From positions 1-12,670 of the forward strand of contig JAJYJL010000089.1 in assembly GCA_021789565.1 (NCBI GenBank): DNA of 12,670 bases, given 5' to 3'. The position numbers and the translations under genes were made by a program. The DNA comes from Acidobacteriota bacterium. GTDB taxonomy: Bacteria > Acidobacteriota > Terriglobia > UBA7540. Positions 8,701 through 12,670 of the stretch are shown here, in pieces (position 1 is the first letter of the stretch; every line of letters begins with the position of its first letter). The notes under the pieces are model-generated. The model was given only the letters and a program-made list of their open reading frames with translations, had not been told where the DNA came from and ran no database searches.

Positions 8701-9136
8701 TGTCCCATTCCATTCCGCCGGAAATCCAGGCCCCGATCATGCCAATCAGCGCGGGCTTGATCTCTGTCTGCCGGTAAACGTAATCGTAGCCATTCGTTTT
8801 GTCTGTCGCCGAAAACACGCGCCCTCCCAACTGGGGAAGTACCGCGATCTTCACGTACTTGTTTTCGAGGAAGTCCGCCTGGTAGGTTTTGTCACCCCGA
8901 ACGTCGAGAATCCTGTCATAGAGCGGATAAGGATAAATCTTGCCCGCAGCGCCCTGGTAGATCCGGCCTGCAAAAAACATGGGGGATTGTTCAGGGGGAC
9001 CAATCTTGTAAGTGGGCAGCGTCATTGGCGCCTCCCAGATGTGCACCGGTGCGGGAGCTTGGGCCATAAGTGCCGAGGTTGGTATCAGAAGAATTGCGAC
9101 CAATAATGAATAAATCAACTTCCCATGCTTTGCCAT
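5780..9136 (-). CDS. Secreted DUF5107 domain protein with tetratricopeptide repeats
   Basis: 1118 residues. An N-terminal hydrophobic signal (about 6-26, ending ALMAQA) indicates Sec export. Residues about 45-365 form the DUF5107 region, a galactose-mutarotase-like beta-sandwich domain by family description, including SGGMEWDIPSHH (139-150) with Glu143 and His149/His150. A beta-rich linker (about 380-470) and a proline-rich hinge (about 472-483) follow. From about 490 to the end are many TPR units, such as those around 521-552 and 781-846. A late segment with HNWEGEG (915-921) and LLYPANL (955-961) matches, from memory, a motif recurring in DUF5107-TPR proteins rather than generic TPRs. The ATG at 9136 has an AGGAG site 7 bases upstream. 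Such proteins often sit beside glycoside hydrolases; the activity is not established. Sugar binding or processing with TPR-mediated complex formation is my inference. Confidence 0.85.
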   Translation of the reverse strand: MAKHGKLIYSLLVAILLIPTSALMAQAPAPVHIWEAPMTLPTYKIGPPEQSPMFFAGRIYQGAAGKIYPYPLYDRILDVRGDKTYQADFLENKYVKIAVLPQLGGRVFSATDKTNGYDYVYRQTEIKPALIGMIGAWISGGMEWDIPSHHRSTSYLPVEHRLVKNADGSSTIWVGDVDLQTKMQWLVGLTLFPGKSYLKVTTKLLDGAPIVQSFLDFTNAAMHVNKNYQVLFPPDTQFAVFHAKVQFTHWPISHEVFMGVDYTRGVNVSWWKNNPASMSFFAWNFNGDFFGGYDHGVNAGTICIQNHYVSPGAKFFEWGNGPSGELWDKILDSQGPYLELMSGNYSDNQPDYSWIQPYEAKIANQYWYPIRGIRGAKNANLNGAVNLEVEPSGKVFLGFSATQAFDNAKVVLTGKGQTLFERTVDINPGTPFTHELALPAGMTQYDLKAALLDSKGNELVSYQPMKLAPEAMPPTVTPPGPPAEIKTVDKLYHTGLRLEQFHNATLSPLPYYEEALRRDPENYEVNTALGRIYCKRGQWQEAIKHLELALHRATYNYTRPKDGEADYYLGVAERGEGQDQQAESAFYRASWSEAWTAASYFQLAELEGRKDNWAGAAADLDHSLDYNMQNAKAWDLKAVALRKQGRNQEAEEAARKALAINPLDLWAGNELKLMNAGDEPEIGLGNALQSNLWLALDYYHAGLPGESEAVIKRLVAASPDPAKVNPLLYYYLGFFARQRDQASESSKYFNLARQMPSAYVFPFRVETVKVLEVAMKADPTNALTPYYLGNNLYFLHRRPAAIRMWKKSADMNSSFAPAWRNLAFAYEHAEKNTARAIAAMEKAVDLEKSNAYYRYELDVLYEEGNVSPQKRLASLEADQAGVSRRSDALAQEIRVNILLGRYDRAIALLKGHEFHNWEGEGDIHDAYMDATILKGDREFREGKYQQALQDYETSLLYPANLEVGQPYRQPRLAQVDYLMGLAQEKLGNSTKSRELFREAVSSHSSFVGTEMEYYQGMAALKLGQRAKAQQLFSSLIQRGERMLTGNSGPGFFAKFGNGRSKSYQVADAHYLIGLGNLGKGATEKAREEFQQALKSDINHLGATAQLLALSDTNARASR

Positions 9137-9143
9137 TTCATGA

Positions 9144-9148
9144 CTCCT
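9144..9148 (-). promoter_or_regulatory. Ribosome-binding site of the DUF5107/TPR gene
   Basis: AGGAG read on the minus strand lies 7 bases before the ATG whose first base is 9136. A closer ATG at 9141-9139 is in another frame and leads to a stop after 8 codons. Confidence 0.7.
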
Positions 9149-9320
9149 TTTAAGCGAACCTTCTCGCCCTTGAAACCAGGTTTGGAGCGCCAGTGACCAG
9201 AGGCTTTTGTGGGCCCCTTTCTTTCCGCATAAGCCGGCGACATGGCGTTAACAATCTTGGGCCGATTCAGGCGTTGCGCAATCGACGCCTGGCCAGCGAA
9301 ATTCATCGGACAAACCAGCA

Positions 9321-9326
9321 AGTATA
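9321..9326 (-). promoter_or_regulatory. Possible -10 element for the DUF5107/TPR gene
   Basis: TATACT on the minus strand, in the 235-base gap after the GH50 gene. No good -35 hexamer is visible at 16-18 bases. The same hexamer occurs ahead of the GH50 gene (11645-11640), so it may be a shared weak promoter type or coincidence. Confidence 0.25.
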
Positions 9327-9371
9327 ACGTGTGAAGCCGCCGGCCAGTGCCGCCTTATTCTGCCGTCGTAT

Positions 9372-11567
9372 CTATTCTCCGCTGCGGCGTTTGTAAACTT
9401 CGGCGCTGACAGCCTTCGCGCTTTCCACCATTTCGGAATAAGGCGTGTCCGTGTCGGATACAAATCCGATGTTATAGTTTTCACCATCGCCGGCCCTGCC
9501 GGTCAGGGGCTCGTCGTAATACTCGAACCATTGGCAGCCGACAAACGCCGGAAGGTCCTCGACGCTTTCAAGATACTGCTTATACATGGCCGCACGTGCC
9601 TTCTGATCCGGGGTTGAAACGAGCCCTGTGTGGAACATCCCCCGGTCTACGGCCCCAAAGTGAAATTCCGCATCCATGCAGGGTTTGTTCAGGGCCGTCG
9701 TGAAGCCCCACTCCTGCGGATCGAGGTGTGACTGGTAGATATCGAAGCTGACCACGTCGCAGTAGCGGGCGGAAGCTTCCACGGCTTCCGGGGTTCGCCA
9801 CGCAAATTTGGCGCCGAGATACATGTGGTGCGGGTCATATTTCTTAATAGCGTTACGGATGACCCTGAAGTATTGGTCCGCGTCCAGCGTCAGAAAATCG
9901 CTGAAGTCTTTCCTCATCTTCGAATTCAGTGTATCGGCCGGTTGATAAGACTGATTCAGCAAAGCCGGCCAGGATGCAAAGTGAGTGCTCCAGGCCTTAT
10001 TCAGATTCCCGATGTTCCTGTAGTGCGACTGCAATTGTTTAACAAACGCCCGCTTTGCGGGTAATGTGCCGTTTGCTGAGAGAGCCCCGTAGGCAAGACC
10101 ATAATGCGTTCTGTCTGTGTTGCCCCCACCCCACGATAACTCGTTATCGACGTAGTAGCCGATACACCAGGGATCATCGCGATGCGTCGGGGCGACTTCG
10201 CTGACATCTTTATCAACTGCCGCTACGTATTGGGGATCGAATGGATCGGGCATGGGCCCCCAGTAATCATTTCCACTGGGGACATGGGCAAAGTGGCCAT
10301 GGATCGAGATGGTCGCTACATAAGGGACTTTCTTGTAAGCGTAGAGAGCTGGATCGGTCCAGTTGCCGATGGTGTTAAATCCCCATGCCCGCAATCGATC
10401 GAGGGCAGTAGCTTGCCAATCCTTCTCCCAGTTGGCGCCATATTTTCTTTCCAGATTCGCGGTGTAAAACCCAAAAGTCTGTCCTTCATGGGTTGGGCCG
10501 TAGACCACGTGGTTGTCTTCACTATAGAACTTGCTCAAGGGGTCGCCGGGTTTCGGCAGCCAGGTGAACATTTCTTTACGACCAGTCACAAAAGTGTAGG
10601 CGTCGCCGTTCGGATTGACATTGAAGACGTCAATTCCCATCGAAAAGAACAGGCGGCCATCCGGATCAACAAGCCACCACTTGCCATGACGCTTCAGGGT
10701 TGTGAAGTACCCCGTCGCAGTCACATGCGGGCCGGAGGCCCATCCTCCGTACTCGTCACGATCAGAAAGGGTGGGATGCGCCTTCAGCTCTGCTTCCTCC
10801 TGCTTTTTCTGGGCCAAAAGGTCTTGCAGGTTATGTATCTTGCCTGGCCAGTCTGCGCGAGTGTATTGACCAAAACGATCCACGATGCCGTCATAATTAA
10901 AAGGTGGTAGCAGGCGGATGTTGTCAACCACAACGCTTTGCGTCTCGGCGTCGTGCTGGAAGGAGAGTTTCAAGCCGGCAATGTCGTTAGAGCCTACCGG
11001 CTTATCCGCTCCCGGAATCATACTGAAGGGCAGTATTCCAGCCACCGTCGGCGGTCCACCGCGCATTCCGTGGGCAATCGGAGAACTGGGGCCAAACCCG
11101 TAGTAGTAACTGACCGTCGCATGTGGCGCCACATTGCCGCTATAACTGGCCGACCAGCGGCTGGAGCCAGCACCCGGCCCTCCATCTTCCAACTGCATTC
11201 CAACCTGGATTTCCTTGTTGGAAGGGTTGGCTACGTCAACGGCCACTGCTCCATATTGGGTCCAATCCCATGCAATAGGCCCAGGACTCAGCTCAACCGA
11301 CGCTGTCTCCGGATTGCTGAATTCCACTTTCAGGGCGTGATGCCCGCTCGTCACATTTTGAGTCGTCAGTGAGGCCTTGCAATCCGTCACTTTAAGCTGG
11401 CGAAGATCATTTTGAGACTCAAAGGAAGTCACCGTGGCCACCTGGCCCTTTGATGGCTGATTCTCTGTGCAGCTTGTTCCCATTCCGGCGAAGGATATCG
11501 CAAGAAAAGCACAAAGAAACAGCAAGGCGCTGTTGCGCTGCTTTTCACGATTCACGATTCTGTTCAT
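9372..11567 (-). CDS. GH50-type (beta-agarase-like) lipoprotein glycoside hydrolase
   Basis: 731 residues from the ATG at 11567. A hydrophobic N-terminal segment (about 13-29) ends at GTSC with Cys33; this is a lipoprotein-like site, although position -3 is Gly rather than Leu. Residues about 45-222 form a beta-sandwich, carbohydrate-binding-like domain, as found N-terminal in GH50 enzymes. A short helical linker (about 246-263) leads to the barrel, which opens with KWWLVDPDGRLFFSMGID (296-313). The acid/base fits Glu476 in YYVDNELSWG and the nucleophile fits Glu634 in DAEFHFGA. Their spacing of 158 is close to that in characterised GH50 beta-agarases. Family members cut agarose or related beta-galactan; outside the sea the substrate may be another galactan or beta-glycan. 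It probably acts at the cell surface. It diverges from the lipoprotein gene at 11731. Confidence 0.85.
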   Translation of the reverse strand: MNRIVNREKQRNSALLFLCAFLAISFAGMGTSCTENQPSKGQVATVTSFESQNDLRQLKVTDCKASLTTQNVTSGHHALKVEFSNPETASVELSPGPIAWDWTQYGAVAVDVANPSNKEIQVGMQLEDGGPGAGSSRWSASYSGNVAPHATVSYYYGFGPSSPIAHGMRGGPPTVAGILPFSMIPGADKPVGSNDIAGLKLSFQHDAETQSVVVDNIRLLPPFNYDGIVDRFGQYTRADWPGKIHNLQDLLAQKKQEEAELKAHPTLSDRDEYGGWASGPHVTATGYFTTLKRHGKWWLVDPDGRLFFSMGIDVFNVNPNGDAYTFVTGRKEMFTWLPKPGDPLSKFYSEDNHVVYGPTHEGQTFGFYTANLERKYGANWEKDWQATALDRLRAWGFNTIGNWTDPALYAYKKVPYVATISIHGHFAHVPSGNDYWGPMPDPFDPQYVAAVDKDVSEVAPTHRDDPWCIGYYVDNELSWGGGNTDRTHYGLAYGALSANGTLPAKRAFVKQLQSHYRNIGNLNKAWSTHFASWPALLNQSYQPADTLNSKMRKDFSDFLTLDADQYFRVIRNAIKKYDPHHMYLGAKFAWRTPEAVEASARYCDVVSFDIYQSHLDPQEWGFTTALNKPCMDAEFHFGAVDRGMFHTGLVSTPDQKARAAMYKQYLESVEDLPAFVGCQWFEYYDEPLTGRAGDGENYNIGFVSDTDTPYSEMVESAKAVSAEVYKRRSGE

Positions 11568-11730
11568 GGTTATCTCCAGTGTGATCATTGGCGTGGTAAG
11601 GTGCAATCGCAATTTTGGGACCGGCTGAAACCAAAAGGCAGTATACTCCTACCCGGCGAAAGCCCGAAAATTGAATTGATCACAGCCGGACAGGCCGGCC
11701 CGATCTTAACATCTCAATGAGAGGCGCTTG
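11568..11730. promoter_or_regulatory. Divergent promoter region between two lipoprotein genes
   Basis: 163 bases separate the divergent starts. Visible elements are TATACT on the minus strand (11645-11640), a reasonable -10 for the GH50 gene with only a poor -35, and an inverted pair, TGTGATCA (11580-11587) and TGATCACA (11677-11684). There is also a small GCCGG/CCGGC hairpin at about 11685-11699. No good promoter hexamers were found for the plus-strand gene. Confidence 0.4.
11574..11577 (-). promoter_or_regulatory. Ribosome-binding site that fixes the GH50 start
   Basis: GGAG on the minus strand lies 6 bases before the ATG at 11567. In-frame ATGs further upstream (11588 and 11612) lack such a site and would bury the lipoprotein signal behind extra residues. 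Confidence 0.65.
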
Positions 11731-12670
11731 ATGAAAACATGCACGCGAACTTTTTTATCCATAGCTTCTACTGCACTTTTGGCCCTTACTCTGTCATGTT
11801 CGAACATGGGCAACGGTGGAATTGCCGGCCTGTTCGCGCCCGAGGCTGTCCGGGCTAACTGGAAGACAACTCATTGTGACCTGGAGGCGAATTCATCGGG
11901 AACGCTGGAGGCCACCTTCTGGAAAGGGTATGAGGAAACCGGGTTTGCAACCACCAGGCTTCCGGTGAGGGACTGGAGCCAATGGCAGTCCCTGAAATTT
12001 GACGTTGAAAATCCATACAAAGAGCCTTTTTCGGTTTACGTCCGAATTTCAGACAGCGCCGGCCATCCTGAAAATCAGACTTACACCGGAGGGACCTTTG
12101 ACGGCTATGTCATTGGTCCGGGCAAGAACACAGTTCAAATAAGCATCGACAAGATGCGTTCACCCGACGACCAGTCTGTAAGTGCAGAGCATATCGCCTA
12201 CCTGGGCATTTTCTTCAGCCCGCTTTTCCTGCGCGATGGCATGGTTCTGAGGTTCAAGCAGGACAAGGTTTTCAAGCTGTCTAACCTGCGCCTGGCAACA
12301 GACCAGGCCAGGACCCAGAAGCAGCCTTACGGAGATCTCCTGTTCAAAACAACGGTCCCGCAACTGGAGGGAGAGCGCAAACAGGTCGAGCAATCAATCC
12401 AGCAACTAAATGGGCTGATCCAGCAGGCGCGTGCGAGGAAGATAGACACTGCTTACCAGGAAATTTACCCGTTTGTTGCCAACCTGGCTTTTCATACCCG
12501 GCTGGTAGCCTTCTGGCAAGACCGCGCCCAGGAGCAGCGCAAGGCCCTGGATTTCCTGCTTGCTGGAACCCATCATGCCATTACTGACTTGCAGGAAGAA
12601 CTGGCGGGCAAGCGCCAGGCGCTTTCGGTGCCGCCCGTGCCTCCCTACAGCAAAATGACCATCCGAGACG
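11731..12670 (+). CDS. Putative lipoprotein with carbohydrate-binding-like N-terminal domain (3' end outside window)
   Basis: Open to the end of the window, 313 residues visible. The ATG has a GAGG site 6 bases upstream and an in-frame stop (TAA at 11707-11709) just before. A hydrophobic segment (about 8-22) ends at TLSC with Cys23, suggesting a lipoprotein with a non-ideal lipobox. Residues about 40-190 look like a beta-sandwich: DWSQWQSLKFDVENP (81-95) parallels DWTQYGAVAVDVANP in the GH50 neighbour, and KLSNLRL (182-188) parallels VDNIRLL there. Residues about 205-300 are charged, Gln-rich and helical, with coiled-coil character. PPVPPYSKMTIRD at the visible end may lead into a further domain, perhaps a hydrolase, but that part is not in the window. 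I do not recognise the family; surface glycan binding or cleavage is inferred from the domain and the neighbour. Confidence 0.8.
   Translation, partial: MKTCTRTFLSIASTALLALTLSCSNMGNGGIAGLFAPEAVRANWKTTHCDLEANSSGTLEATFWKGYEETGFATTRLPVRDWSQWQSLKFDVENPYKEPFSVYVRISDSAGHPENQTYTGGTFDGYVIGPGKNTVQISIDKMRSPDDQSVSAEHIAYLGIFFSPLFLRDGMVLRFKQDKVFKLSNLRLATDQARTQKQPYGDLLFKTTVPQLEGERKQVEQSIQQLNGLIQQARARKIDTAYQEIYPFVANLAFHTRLVAFWQDRAQEQRKALDFLLAGTHHAITDLQEELAGKRQALSVPPVPPYSKMTIRD

Noticed and set aside
7835..9106. 423-codon open frame on the plus strand
   Set aside because: Antisense to the DUF5107 domain coding region. GC-rich codon bias often opens this frame, and the product is an unstructured mix rich in Val and Arg with no motif.
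9115..9321. 68-codon open frame overlapping the start of the DUF5107/TPR gene
   Set aside because: It has no ribosome-binding site, overlaps the true start in another frame, and covers the likely promoter and leader.
10182..10910. 242-codon open frame on the plus strand
   Set aside because: Antisense to the GH50 barrel, which has both catalytic motifs in the other strand's frame.

Overview
The window looks like part of a saprophytic, polysaccharide-degrading Gram-negative bacterial genome. The moderately GC-rich coding sequence, two consecutive Tat-type export signals, two probable lipoproteins and a very large secreted DUF5107/TPR protein would fit Acidobacteriota or a similar soil or sediment lineage. 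This placement is an inference from style, not from a marker gene. The window is gene-dense and carries glycoside hydrolases and sugar-handling proteins, with no intact mobile element and no CRISPR array.

Left block (1-5349, plus strand): four tightly spaced genes that look like one operon entered from upstream. In order they are a core-MetE-type methyltransferase (5' end cut by the window), an UlaG-like metallo-beta-lactamase-fold hydrolase that overlaps it by ATGA, an exported xylose-isomerase-like TIM-barrel protein, and an exported family-2 glycoside hydrolase (GH2). The first two lack signals and should be cytoplasmic; the last two carry twin-arginine signals. The GH2 protein has the expected fold and nucleophile, but the usual Asn-Glu acid/base pair reads Asp-Asp. 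This is the most notable single observation in the window.

Middle (5350-5779): a complete tRNA-Arg(TCG) with encoded CCA and a plausible promoter, followed by about 280 bases without a convincing gene. That stretch holds two hairpins between convergent transcription units and, possibly, a decayed integrase tail.

Right block (5780-11567, minus strand): a 1118-residue secreted DUF5107 plus TPR protein, and upstream of it a GH50-type (beta-agarase-like) lipoprotein hydrolase with both catalytic glutamates. Diverging from the GH50 gene, on the plus strand, is a second lipoprotein gene (11731 to beyond the window end). It has a similar N-terminal beta-sandwich region followed by helical, coiled-coil-like segments; the rest lies outside the window.

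Taken together, the region reads as a locus for an external glycan, possibly a beta-galactan-like or otherwise decorated one. The surface lipoproteins would bind and cut polymer, the exported GH2 and TIM-barrel proteins would act on smaller products in the periplasm, and the cytoplasmic lactonase-like and methyltransferase-like enzymes would handle later intermediates. The substrate is not determined by the sequence.
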